Position numbers and translations under genes: made by a program. 5,099 nucleotides of DNA from Chloroflexota bacterium. GTDB taxonomy: Bacteria; Chloroflexota; UBA6077; CF-72. This document shows positions 1-4,755 of this stretch, piece after piece. The notes beneath the pieces were generated by a model, which was not told the DNA's origin, did no database searches, and saw only the letters and a program-made list of their open reading frames with translations. The stretch lies in the NCBI GenBank assembly GCA_019242065.1, contig JAFAWJ010000090.1, positions 1 through 5,099 of the forward strand, given 5' to 3'. Every line of letters starts with the position of its first letter. Positions within the stretch are counted from its first letter, which is position 1.

Positions 1-1
1 C

Positions 2-343
2 CTCACCCCCCTTACCCACTTGCGGGCTTGGCTCGCCGCCGCCGGCATCACCGAAGGCGCGCTGTTCCGGCCGCTCTGGAAAGGTGGCCGCGTCCGCGAC
101 GCCCGCCTGTCCGACCACGCCGTCGCCCGCATCGTGCAGGCGCGCGCCGCCGCCGCCGGGCTCGATCCGGCCTGCTACGCCGGCCACAGCCTGCGGGCCG
201 GCTTCGTGACCGAGGCCGCCCGCAACGGCGCCGACATCTGGAAGATCCAGCAGGTCAGCCGCCACAAATCCATGCAGATCCTGTCCGGCTACGTCCGCGA
301 TGCCCGCCTCTTCGAGGATCACGCCGGCGACCGTTTCCTATAG
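2..343 (+). CDS. Tyrosine recombinase / phage-type integrase, C-terminal part (5' end outside window)
   Basis: A frame open from the left edge ends at TAG (341-343) and gives 113 residues of the catalytic domain of a tyrosine recombinase. Three of the family's active-site elements are visible: His-Ser-Leu-Arg at 185-196 (the HxxR box), His in Arg-His-Lys-Ser at 263-265, and the nucleophilic Tyr in Ser-Gly-Tyr-Val-Arg at 290-292. The spacing is normal for the family, and the tail after Tyr is short. The first catalytic Arg and the N-terminal DNA-binding domain must lie before the window. An internal TTG at 20 is not a credible start, because the frame continues upstream with family-like residues. 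Such enzymes cut and rejoin DNA through a 3'-phosphotyrosine. On plasmids they resolve multimers or drive integration; which applies here cannot be seen. The gene converges on the toxin gene. Confidence 0.88.
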   Translation, partial: LTPLTHLRAWLAAAGITEGALFRPLWKGGRVRDARLSDHAVARIVQARAAAAGLDPACYAGHSLRAGFVTEAARNGADIWKIQQVSRHKSMQILSGYVRDARLFEDHAGDRFL

Positions 344-388
344 CCGCAATCGCGACCGCCTCATACGGAGAAGCGCCGGAGAATCGAA

Positions 389-425
389 CGAGCACGGCAC
401 GGGGTATCGGGAACGGTTGTGCTCG
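389..425. repeat. Inverted repeat enclosing an isolated iteron between two convergent genes
   Basis: CGAGCAC (389-395) and GTGCTCG (419-425) are perfect 7-base inverted arms separated by 23 bases. Between them lies ACGGGGTATCGGGAACG (399-415), which differs from the origin iteron consensus only at its first base. The structure sits in the gap between the recombinase stop at 343 and the toxin stop at 447. No T-run follows on either strand, so an intrinsic terminator is possible but not shown. It may be a stray Rep-binding site left by rearrangement. Confidence 0.55.
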
Positions 426-446
426 CAACAGGGCGCGCACGAAAGG

Positions 447-806
447 TCATAGGGATGGGTACGGCCGCCTGCGCTTGGGGGACCGCGGGAACTGGACGGT
501 AACGTATGTCCCCTCCCCTGCCCCATCGCAGGCGTCTTGCACGCGCTCCGGCGTTTGACGGATGGTGTCCCAGTGGTTGGTCGTGATCGAGATCACAGCG
601 ATGCGGCGGCCCTCAAGGTTGTTTTGAAAGGGTATGTTCTGGTCGGATGTGAGGAGAATGGCGAACCCTTCCGCTTCGGCCGCAGCCAACAACTCGCCGT
701 TTGAGATTGAGGCCCAGCCCATCTCATTCGCGGTGTGGACCTCGTAGCCGGTAAGAACGCTTCTGAGTCCGCGTGGTGCCGACTGATCAAGAAGGAGCCG
801 CTTCAC
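447..806 (-). CDS. DUF5615 family PIN-like toxin of a type II toxin-antitoxin pair
   Basis: This 119-residue protein begins Met-Lys-Arg-Leu-Leu-Leu-Asp-Gln, the first acidic strand typical of DUF5615 (Mut7-C/PIN-like) proteins. A Glu-Met-Gly-Trp turn follows, then a Glu-Leu-Leu-Ala-Ala-Ala-Glu-Ala-Glu-Gly helix and the second acidic motif, Leu-Leu-Thr-Ser-Asp-Gln-Asn (about residues 51-57). These acidic residues would hold the metal in a PIN-like nuclease fold; ribonuclease activity is inferred from the family. The last 20 or so residues are basic and proline-rich, beyond the usual core. The start is GTG at 806, preceded by AAGAGA four bases upstream, and it overlaps the DUF433 gene by 20 bases. 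That overlap implies translational coupling, normal for antitoxin-first TA operons. I am fairly sure of the family and less sure the protein is active. Confidence 0.8.
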   Translation of the reverse strand: MKRLLLDQSAPRGLRSVLTGYEVHTANEMGWASISNGELLAAAEAEGFAILLTSDQNIPFQNNLEGRRIAVISITTNHWDTIRQTPERVQDACDGAGEGTYVTVQFPRSPKRRRPYPSL

Positions 807-1035
807 GCATTCTCTTCGCGAAATCGATCACCCGGCGGGCACTCTCGATCGGCAGCCCCTCGTAAATCTCCGTAGCGATCTGCTCGGCTGAATAGCCGTC
901 ATCGGCATTGTCGATCACGCCTTGCGCCGGGATGCGCGTGCCCTTGATCACCCACGCTCCAGACATCTTGCCCGGCACACTCTCGACCTCGTCACACTGG
1001 CTCCAGTCCATGCCCATGGGTGGAGAGCTTAGCAC
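787..1035 (-). CDS. DUF433 domain protein, antitoxin partner of the DUF5615 toxin
   Basis: An 82-residue protein with the DUF433 signature Val-Ile-Lys-Gly-Thr-Arg-Ile-Pro (about residues 29-36), followed by a helical segment with Gly-Tyr-Ser-Ala-Glu-Gln-Ile-Ala and a C-terminal Ile-Glu-Ser-Ala-Arg-Arg-Val-Ile-Asp-Phe-Ala helix. DUF433 proteins are small helix-turn-helix-like proteins that often precede DUF5615 genes and act as VapB-like antitoxins, probably binding the toxin and their own promoter. I chose GTG at 1035 because GAAGGG lies five bases upstream, whereas ATG codons at 1017 and 1011 have no purine-rich leader. With GTG the gene overlaps the end of rep by 7 bases; with ATG 1017 it starts 11 bases after it. 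Either way it seems to be read with rep. No separate promoter was recognised. Confidence 0.8.
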   Translation of the reverse strand: MLSSPPMGMDWSQCDEVESVPGKMSGAWVIKGTRIPAQGVIDNADDGYSAEQIATEIYEGLPIESARRVIDFAKRMREAAPS

Positions 1036-1958
1036 AGCCGCCCTTCGATTTCAGGCGTCACCGGTGGGCGCGGCTTGAAGACGACGATCACCGCTTCGTT
1101 CGGCGTCCGCTTGGCGCCTTTCACGGCCTTCATGCCCAGATCCTGCAATGCCTTCGTTGTCGGGGAGGCGTGGTCGTTGACGAGGAACATTTGATAGTCC
1201 GGTAAGCGATCCAGCTGAGCAAGCTCTTTCAAATCGAATTTGAAGCGCCGCAGGTTTCGCTGCATCGTCCCGCATTTCTTGGCAAGGTTTAGCAGAGAAA
1301 TCTTCCACTCCGGCTGGCGACCACAATGCTTGCGGGCGATCTCGTACAGTCGCCGCTCTAGTCCGCCTGTCAGATCGAAATATGCGGGGTTGATGGCCAG
1401 CACGCGCCGATCTTTCACTAGCGCCCGAAACGTCCAATCATTCAGGGTGATCTCGAGACCCTGCATTACCCGATTACCGCCCCGGTTCTCCCGCGTGAGT
1501 ATGCGGAAGCTGTCTATCCAGCCGAAGCCGCGGGTTTCGCGCTCGCCACCGGATTGGATGTCCGTGGTGATGGTGGTCGAGCGGAGACGGAATAGCGCGT
1601 CGTAGATCTCCTGATAGCCGTTCTTGCCTGTATGGCGGCGGGTAACGCGGAGCATGTCGTAAGCCGCAATTCGAACCGTGCGGTTCACCGGCTCGCCGCG
1701 ATCAATCTTCGAATTGATGAGGCTCGAGAGATAGATCAAGACATCTTTGTCCCAGATTGTCGCAATTCCGCGTTCACCTGGGGAGATGCGGATCGACACG
1801 TTGCCGTCCTGATAGACGATGGGCATTAGTAGCGGCCGCTTCTGGAGAGCGAAGAACGGAAACTCCATGGTCGCCCGGTCGTCGCGCAGAGGGGCCGCGA
1901 CCAAGGTTTCTACGAACAGGTCGATTTGGTCTTTCGGAATTGCAACTTCCGTTCCCAC
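1029..1958 (-). CDS. repA: Plasmid replication initiator, RPA (replication initiator protein A) family
   Basis: A 309-residue initiator that should bind the neighbouring iterons and open the origin with host DnaA. Family-like landmarks are Met-Glu-Phe-Pro-Phe-Phe-Ala-Leu near residue 31, Gly-Glu-Arg-Gly-Ile-Ala-Thr-Ile-Trp-Asp-Lys-Asp-Val-Leu-Ile-Tyr-Leu near 61-77, Gly-Glu-Arg-Glu-Thr-Arg-Gly-Phe-Gly-Trp-Ile-Asp-Ser mid-protein, and a Leu-Glu-Arg-Arg-Leu-Tyr-Glu-Ile-Ala-Arg-Lys-His-Cys segment typical of winged-helix Rep proteins. The frame is open up to TTG at 2048, but GTG 1958 is preferred: a strong AAGGAGG lies seven bases upstream, and the extra 30 residues would run into the inverted iterons. 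Those iterons sit 60-140 bases ahead of the start, where Rep could repress its own gene. The DUF433 and DUF5615 genes follow with overlaps. The gene appears complete. Confidence 0.92.
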   Translation of the reverse strand: MGTEVAIPKDQIDLFVETLVAAPLRDDRATMEFPFFALQKRPLLMPIVYQDGNVSIRISPGERGIATIWDKDVLIYLSSLINSKIDRGEPVNRTVRIAAYDMLRVTRRHTGKNGYQEIYDALFRLRSTTITTDIQSGGERETRGFGWIDSFRILTRENRGGNRVMQGLEITLNDWTFRALVKDRRVLAINPAYFDLTGGLERRLYEIARKHCGRQPEWKISLLNLAKKCGTMQRNLRRFKFDLKELAQLDRLPDYQMFLVNDHASPTTKALQDLGMKAVKGAKRTPNEAVIVVFKPRPPVTPEIEGRLC

Positions 1959-1965
1959 CGACTCG

Positions 1966-1972
1966 CCTCCTT
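1966..1972 (-). promoter_or_regulatory. Ribosome binding site fixing the rep start
   Basis: Minus-strand AAGGAGG lies seven bases before GTG 1958. It is the best Shine-Dalgarno match in the window and argues against the upstream TTG start at 2048. Confidence 0.8.
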
Positions 1973-2017
1973 CACCTACACCCTGCCGCGAGCGGGACGA
2001 TCTCGGAAGCGGCAACG

Positions 2018-2097
2018 CGTTCTCGAAACCCCGAGGACGGGCTTCCAATGCGTTCCTGTTTCCCCGAGTAAGGCTCGGATTGTTCGCGATTCCCCGG
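2018..2097 (-). repeat. Three inverted iterons upstream of rep (probable Rep autorepression / pairing sites)
   Basis: Read on the minus strand these are TCGGGGTTTCGAGAACG (2018-2034), TCGGGGAAACAGGAACG (2051-2067) and CCGGGGAATCGCGAACA (2081-2097). They match the direct iterons of the origin but point the opposite way, with start offsets of 33 and 30 bases. A shortened direct-sense copy, TCGGAAGCGGCAACG (2003-2017), abuts the first. Their place just before rep is where many iteron plasmids carry inverted operators through which Rep represses its own gene; that role is inferred. No convincing -35/-10 pair was identified; a lone TAGAAT (minus strand, 2144-2139) is the nearest -10-like hexamer. 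Confidence 0.72.
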
Positions 2098-2198
2098 GTG
2101 GAGCGGCACGTCCGCCTATCAACCGAGAGAATCGGACCATTCTAGAGCGCCCACGCACGGGCAGGTGCCGTCGTGCTTCAGAGCCGGATAGCTGTGGA

Positions 2199-2373
2199 TC
2201 GGGGAAACGGGAACGCGGAGCATCGGGGGATAGGGAACGGATCGACTCGGGGGAACGCGAACGCGAGTTATACACAGCCCAGTCTTATTCGGGGAACTAG
2301 GAACGACCACTCGGGGAATCGGCGACAAACCAGCTCGGGGTATTGCCAACGGATCCTCGGGGTATCGTCAACG
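2199..2373 (+). repeat. Seven direct 17-bp iterons
   Basis: Copies start at 2199, 2223, 2247, 2289, 2311, 2335 and 2357, each 17 bases. Examples are TCGGGGAAACGGGAACG (2199), TCGGGGGATAGGGAACG (2223) and TCGGGGTATCGTCAACG (2357). The shared core is TCGGGG, then about seven variable bases, then AACG; the 2311 copy ends GCGACA and is the most divergent. Starts are 22-24 bases apart, about two helical turns, so bound Rep would lie on one face. The exception is a 42-base step between the third and fourth copies, where a DnaA box sits. Confidence 0.88.
2268..2276 (+). promoter_or_regulatory. DnaA box between iterons 3 and 4
   Basis: TTATACACA matches the TTATNCACA consensus exactly. It lies in the single enlarged gap of the iteron array, which suggests Rep and DnaA are arranged on the same stretch of DNA. 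Confidence 0.75.
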
Positions 2374-2375
2374 TC

Positions 2376-2460
2376 GAATCCGATTAGGTCGCTGATTTTG
2401 CTGCTAGATCTCAGCGCGTAACTGGTTAACTAAATCAAGAATAACTTCTCTAACATTCTC
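2376..2460. other. A+T-rich segment, probable DNA unwinding element
   Basis: The sequence loses G+C after the last iteron. Positions 2421-2460 have 12 G or C in 40 bases (about 70% A+T), in a window that is otherwise G+C-rich. TAAC recurs several times, and ATAACTTCTC (2441-2450) is followed directly by TAACATTCTC (2451-2460), a near tandem repeat like the 13-mer-type repeats of known unwinding elements. Its position between the iterons and a DnaA box supports this role, which is inferred. Confidence 0.6.
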
Positions 2461-2464
2461 GCCC

Positions 2465-2473
2465 TGTGGATAA
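2465..2473 (-). promoter_or_regulatory. DnaA box flanking the A+T-rich segment
   Basis: Plus-strand TGTGGATAA is the exact complement of TTATCCACA, the strongest DnaA-box form. It closes the A+T-rich segment on the side away from the iterons. A weaker match, TGTGGATCG (2193-2201), overlaps the first iteron. Confidence 0.75.
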
Positions 2474-3140
2474 GCTGGCCGGGAGAACAGGCCTGCAGAG
2501 GACACGGGGCGATCGTTCCTCCCGGCCAAACCCAGGCGCGACGAGCGTTGAGCCACCTTTGGCCGGCACAGCCTACGCCATTTCGGGTTGCAAGCGGAGA
2601 CCTTGGCCTCAAGGGCCTTCGCCACAACCACCTGTACCTCTGGGCCCTCAAGAACGCATATGAGCCGCCGCCTTCTCACGATTGCTCGGGAGTACGCAAA
2701 CGGACGGCGCGGGCTGAACGATCTCGCGAGGCTTTCCTCCTTGGGCTCGCTCAGGAACAGAGACCTGGGGCCCCTCCCCTACCCTCTTCCGGGACCTGAG
2801 CGCGATGGATCAAAGCTGGCGGCCGATCGAGCACGGAGTTGCTCCCTTTGTAGGTCAGCGTTTCAGCAGTCCGCAGCGCCGAGACTACCTCGGCCTACTG
2901 TTCCTTCCATATCCTGCGGTCGCTCGTCAGTTATCGAGCTACGGAGATCTCTGGCCCGGCGCTGCAGGCCGTGTCGACGAAAAAGGTGTTGCCTTAGCCA
3001 TTATCGCTCAGCCAGGTACCGATCGCGAACGGGTCCGAATCGGCGCCGAACTCTCGCAGCGTAATCTGCTGGTTCGCGGCAGAGCGCGCCCGGAGCGCCA
3101 GCGGAACCTACGCCCACCTGTCCTTCTTACCTTCCTGCTC
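2474..3140. other. Gene-poor spacer between origin and partition region
   Basis: No protein family is recognisable here on either strand. Open frames exist on both strands, as expected in G+C-rich DNA, but they are short, overlap each other and lack good ribosome binding sites. I see no iterons, tRNA-like structure, insertion-sequence ends or CRISPR-like pattern. It may be decayed coding sequence or a leader whose role is not visible. The one frame worth recording (2805-3173) is entered separately. Confidence 0.5.
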
Positions 3141-3173
3141 TTAAGCATCTTGTTCGTGATGCCTTCCTGGTAG
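2805..3173 (+). CDS. Possible hypothetical protein, 122 residues (doubtful)
   Basis: An ATG frame of 122 codons that I do not recognise. The middle reads like ordinary protein (for example Gly-Val-Ala-Leu-Ala-Ile-Ile-Ala-Gln-Pro-Gly), and the end has a hydrophobic run, Val-Leu-Leu-Thr-Phe-Leu-Leu-Leu-Ser-Ile-Leu-Phe-Val, that could span a membrane. Against it, no proper Shine-Dalgarno precedes 2805, and third-position G+C is only about 60% by eye, lower than in parA. The hydrophobic tail is also encoded partly by the 18-bp element at 3145-3162, which is conserved as DNA elsewhere in non-coding positions. It may be a chance frame or a remnant of a larger gene. Confidence 0.25.
   Translation: MDQSWRPIEHGVAPFVGQRFSSPQRRDYLGLLFLPYPAVARQLSSYGDLWPGAAGRVDEKGVALAIIAQPGTDRERVRIGAELSQRNLLVRGRARPERQRNLRPPVLLTFLLLSILFVMPSW
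3145..3162 (+). repeat. 18-bp partition-region element, copy 1
   Basis: GCATCTTGTTCGTGATGC, identical to three other copies. It has 5-base inverted arms (GCATC/GATGC) around TTGTTCGT. This copy is the farthest upstream of parA, and the sequence around it is not part of the 128-bp duplication. Confidence 0.85.
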
Positions 3174-3356
3174 ACGCGGAGGGTGCCCCGGGTTTTGGGC
3201 ACGGGGCAAGGACGCCTTGCTGCTTTAGCGCCGCTTACCTCAAAGCTTCTTTGCTTTGCTGCCTCACAGTGTCCTTGCCTGAAGGCATCACTGCCTTTGG
3301 ACTACGTAGCGGGACCGCCTGGAGGCATTGTGACAAGGAAGCATTGTGCAAGGGAA

Positions 3357-3374
3357 GCATCTTGTTCGTGATGC
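3357..3374 (+). repeat. 18-bp partition-region element, copy 2
   Basis: GCATCTTGTTCGTGATGC within the upstream copy of the duplicated segment, followed by CTTGAAGCCTTGCTGCC. It lies 60 bases before the remnant parA start, the same distance as copy 3 to the intact parA start. Confidence 0.85.
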
Positions 3375-3433
3375 CTTGAAGCCTTGCTGCCCTCCGGCCG
3401 GGATGCCTTGCCGCTCTCTTGAGAAAGGGCACC

Positions 3434-3468
3434 ATAGCGACAATCTCGATAGCCTCGGACAAGGGCGG
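3434..3468 (+). pseudogene. Truncated parA 5' remnant
   Basis: Reading from 3434 gives Ile-Ala-Thr-Ile-Ser-Ile-Ala-Ser-Asp-Lys-Gly-Gly, the same as the start of the intact ParA except that the start ATG is ATA. Similarity stops within the Walker A loop, after Lys-Gly-Gly, so the Lys-Thr needed for ATP binding is missing and the following sequence is unrelated. The leader purine run (AGAGGAG in the intact copy) is also altered. A TTG at 3419 could in principle open this frame, but the product would have no ATPase core. Best read as the leftover of a tandem duplication followed by deletion. Confidence 0.75.
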
Positions 3469-3632
3469 CCAAACGGCAGGCCCTCACCTCTTAGCTAGTT
3501 GCTTCGAAACATCCCGGCGGTCGGCCGCTGTGTCCACTTGTCACGGCCTGGACCAATCCGGAAGAGGGCCGACAGAGCCGGAACGCCTTGAGGCGTTGTG
3601 GCTGCGCCGCAACTGGGCATTGCGCAAGGGAG

Positions 3633-3650
3633 GCATCTTGTTCGTGATGC
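3633..3650 (+). repeat. 18-bp partition-region element, copy 3
   Basis: GCATCTTGTTCGTGATGC, here extended to 7-base arms (AGGCATC/GATGCCT, 3631-3652). It ends 59 bases before the parA ATG, within reach of a promoter, so a protein bound here could repress parA. Confidence 0.85.
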
Positions 3651-3693
3651 CTTGAACCCTTGCTGCCTTCCGGCCAGGATCCCGTGCCGCTTT

Positions 3694-3700
3694 AGAGGAG
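3694..3700 (+). promoter_or_regulatory. Ribosome binding site of parA
   Basis: AGAGGAG ends nine bases before ATG 3710. In the decayed upstream copy the equivalent bases are changed, consistent with loss of function there. Confidence 0.65.
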
Positions 3701-3709
3701 CAGGGCAGC

Positions 3710-4372
3710 ATGGCGACGATCTCGATAGCCTCGGACAAGGGCGGGGTGTCGAAGACAACCACCGCACTGCTTTTCGCCTCGGAGCTCGCGCTCGATGGCT
3801 ACCGAGTTGCCGTTATTGACGCCGACCTGAACCAGCAAGCCGTCGCATTTGGGCAAAAGGCCCAGATCGAAGGCATGACCGTCATGGGGGACGTTAGGGA
3901 AGACAACATCCTCGCCCTGCTGCGAAAGGCAGAAGCGGAAAATGAGGTCGTTGTCGTTGATCTTCCAGGCGGCGCTTCAACCTTGGCGCTTAAGGCATTG
4001 CACCGCTCGCATTTCGTGCTTGTGCCAAGCCAGGCGTCCCTTCCCGACATTCGGGCCGCCATGAAGACGGTCGCGCAGATCGACGACGCGCAGGAACTGG
4101 CCCGCTCACCCATCGCTCGCTCGATATTCTGGACCCGGGTGCTGCCCGGGTTTGAGAGCCGGTCGGCACGCCACGTGCGCGAGAGCGTCGAGGGGGAGGG
4201 GCAAGTGCCGACCTTGAAGACCATGCTGATGGAGCGCGCCGCCTTCCGCGAGTTGCATATTACGGGGCAGGTGCCGCGGCAGATCGATCCAAATGGCTCA
4301 GCCGCGGCAAACGTAGCCGCCTTCACCACCGAACTGCTGCAGACGATCGCTACCTTGGCCGAGGCGGCGTGA
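3710..4372 (+). CDS. parA: ParA-family partition ATPase (small, type Ib-like)
   Basis: A 220-residue P-loop ATPase of the ParA/MinD superfamily. The deviant Walker A motif is Lys-Gly-Gly-Val-Ser-Lys-Thr-Thr (residues 10-17), with both signature lysines. The second motif is Val-Ile-Asp-Ala-Asp-Leu-Asn-Gln-Gln (35-43), and Walker B is Val-Val-Val-Val-Asp-Leu-Pro-Gly-Gly (80-88). There is no N-terminal helix-turn-helix, so it fits the small type Ib ParA group, which needs a separate DNA-binding partner for repression and centromere binding. It would bind the nucleoid non-specifically in its ATP form and move plasmid copies apart. ATG 3710 is supported by AGAGGAG upstream and by the motif position. 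Its stop overlaps the start of the RHH gene (TGATG). The Asp-Ala-Asp-Leu-Asn form in place of Asp-x-Asp-Pro-Gln resembles VirC1-like relatives. Confidence 0.92.
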   Translation: MATISIASDKGGVSKTTTALLFASELALDGYRVAVIDADLNQQAVAFGQKAQIEGMTVMGDVREDNILALLRKAEAENEVVVVDLPGGASTLALKALHRSHFVLVPSQASLPDIRAAMKTVAQIDDAQELARSPIARSIFWTRVLPGFESRSARHVRESVEGEGQVPTLKTMLMERAAFRELHITGQVPRQIDPNGSAAANVAAFTTELLQTIATLAEAA

Positions 4373-4743
4373 TGAGCGCCAACAAACTGCCGTCGATCGC
4401 GGACGAGATTCGACCGCCGAGCAAGAAGATCGCGCTGAACCTCAAGCCGAAGGAGGAAATCTCCGATGACGACGTAGCAGCCCGCTCGCGTGAGATCGGT
4501 GAGAGGTGGGGTGCGTCAACTCAGCTAGCGCCGGCCCCGAGGGCGCCCGAGCCACAAAAGCCAGCTGCGCCGCTCACCAGTGTCCGCTTCGACGCGCCGG
4601 ACTACCTTGACCGGGAGTTATCAGTTCGCGCCGCGGAACAAGGCGTGACCAAAACTTATCTGATTCTTCGGGCGCTTGGAGATGCCGGGTTTCGGCTAGA
4701 CGAGGTCGACTTGGTGAAAGACCGTCGTCGTTGGAAGAAGTAG
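4372..4743 (+). CDS. Ribbon-helix-helix partition partner of ParA (ParB-like, small)
   Basis: A 123-residue protein in two parts. Residues 1-67 are polar and rich in Lys, Glu and Pro, ending in an Ala/Pro linker, and are probably flexible. Residues 69-107 fit an Arc/MetJ/CopG ribbon-helix-helix: strand Ser-Val-Arg-Phe-Asp, helix from Asp-Tyr-Leu-Asp to Ala-Ala-Glu-Gln, a Gly turn, and helix Thr-Lys-Thr-Tyr-Leu-Ile-Leu-Arg-Ala-Leu. The tail is basic (Lys-Asp-Arg-Arg-Arg-Trp-Lys-Lys). Placement right after a small ParA, with TGATG overlap, points to the centromere-binding protein of a type Ib partition system; basic residues in its flexible arm could stimulate ParA ATPase. ATG 4372 is preferred; GTG 4369 would add one residue. 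It is not related to the large KorB/SopB-type ParB. The DNA target is inferred to be the repeats upstream. Confidence 0.78.
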   Translation: MSANKLPSIADEIRPPSKKIALNLKPKEEISDDDVAARSREIGERWGASTQLAPAPRAPEPQKPAAPLTSVRFDAPDYLDRELSVRAAEQGVTKTYLILRALGDAGFRLDEVDLVKDRRRWKK

Positions 4744-4755
4744 GGTAGGCTAAAA

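Larger units (their letters stand above)
2018..2473. other. Probable plasmid replication origin (oriV)
   Basis: This region combines what an iteron-type theta origin needs: 17-bp iterons in both orientations, two perfect DnaA-box matches and an A+T-rich segment, next to a divergent gene for an RPA-type initiator. The order is rep, inverted iterons, direct iterons split by a DnaA box, A+T-rich segment, second DnaA box. No gene occupies it; the frames that cross it have repeat-driven composition. Direction and start point of replication cannot be read from sequence. Confidence 0.82.
3341..3468 (+). repeat. Upstream copy of a 128-bp duplicated segment (parA leader and first codons)
   Basis: Positions 3341-3468 align without gaps to 3617-3744 at a constant offset of 276 bases, with about 18 differences by eye (roughly 86% identity). 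Both copies contain one 18-bp element, a CTTGCTGCC...CCGGCC stretch and the first dozen codons of parA. The sequences diverge abruptly after GGGCGG. Just upstream, GAGGCATTGTG (3322-3332) and GAGGCGTTGTG (3590-3600) suggest that similarity continues with an indel. Confidence 0.85.
3145..3709. other. Candidate partition centromere (parS region) upstream of parA
   Basis: About 560 bases without a credible gene, directly ahead of parA. It contains three identical 18-bp elements (3145, 3357, 3633) and about eight CCTTG pentamers, at roughly 3216, 3272, 3373, 3382, 3404, 3586, 3650 and 3658. It also holds a short hairpin GCAAGG-ACG-CCTTGC (3206-3220), G+C-rich inverted arms GTGCCC/GGGCAC (3183-3202), and the older copy of a duplicated parA leader. 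Small ParA/RHH partition pairs usually carry their centromere as repeats upstream of parA, where the RHH protein binds and also represses the operon. Which repeat is the actual binding site is not determined. No clear promoter was found. Confidence 0.6.
3617..3744 (+). repeat. Downstream copy of the 128-bp duplicated segment
   Basis: This is the functional partner of 3341-3468. It includes an 18-bp element, the parA ribosome binding site, the ATG at 3710 and codons through the first part of Walker A. Because the duplication covers leader and coding bases alike, it arose as a DNA-level event and not by selection on a short binding site. Confidence 0.85.

Noticed and set aside
1958..2048. Extra 30 residues at the Rep N-terminus from TTG 2048
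   Set aside because: The strong AAGGAGG before GTG 1958 and the overlap of the extra codons with inverted iterons make the shorter protein more likely.
2199..2373. CRISPR array
   Set aside because: Units are 17 bases with 5-7-base gaps and imperfect copies, which fits iterons; there are no long spacers and no cas genes.
2404..2679. Minus-strand frame of 91 codons ending in the A+T-rich origin segment
   Set aside because: Parts look protein-like (Val-Val-Val-Ala-Lys-Ala-Leu-Glu-Ala), but it has a GTG start without a ribosome site, no family match that I know, and its last codons are the unwinding-element sequence and a DnaA box.
3183..3207. Intrinsic terminator at the GTGCCC/GGGCAC inverted repeat
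   Set aside because: The arms can pair in two alternative ways and no T-run follows on either strand, so termination is not supported.
3419..3655. Plus-strand frame containing the ParA-like start peptide as a possible new gene
   Set aside because: Only the first residues match ParA; the rest is unrelated and runs into an 18-bp element. A decayed duplication explains it better.
3799..4329. Long open frame antisense to parA
   Set aside because: It mirrors a well-supported ParA gene, is rich in Ser, Arg and Ala as expected of a shadow frame, and has no recognisable motif.
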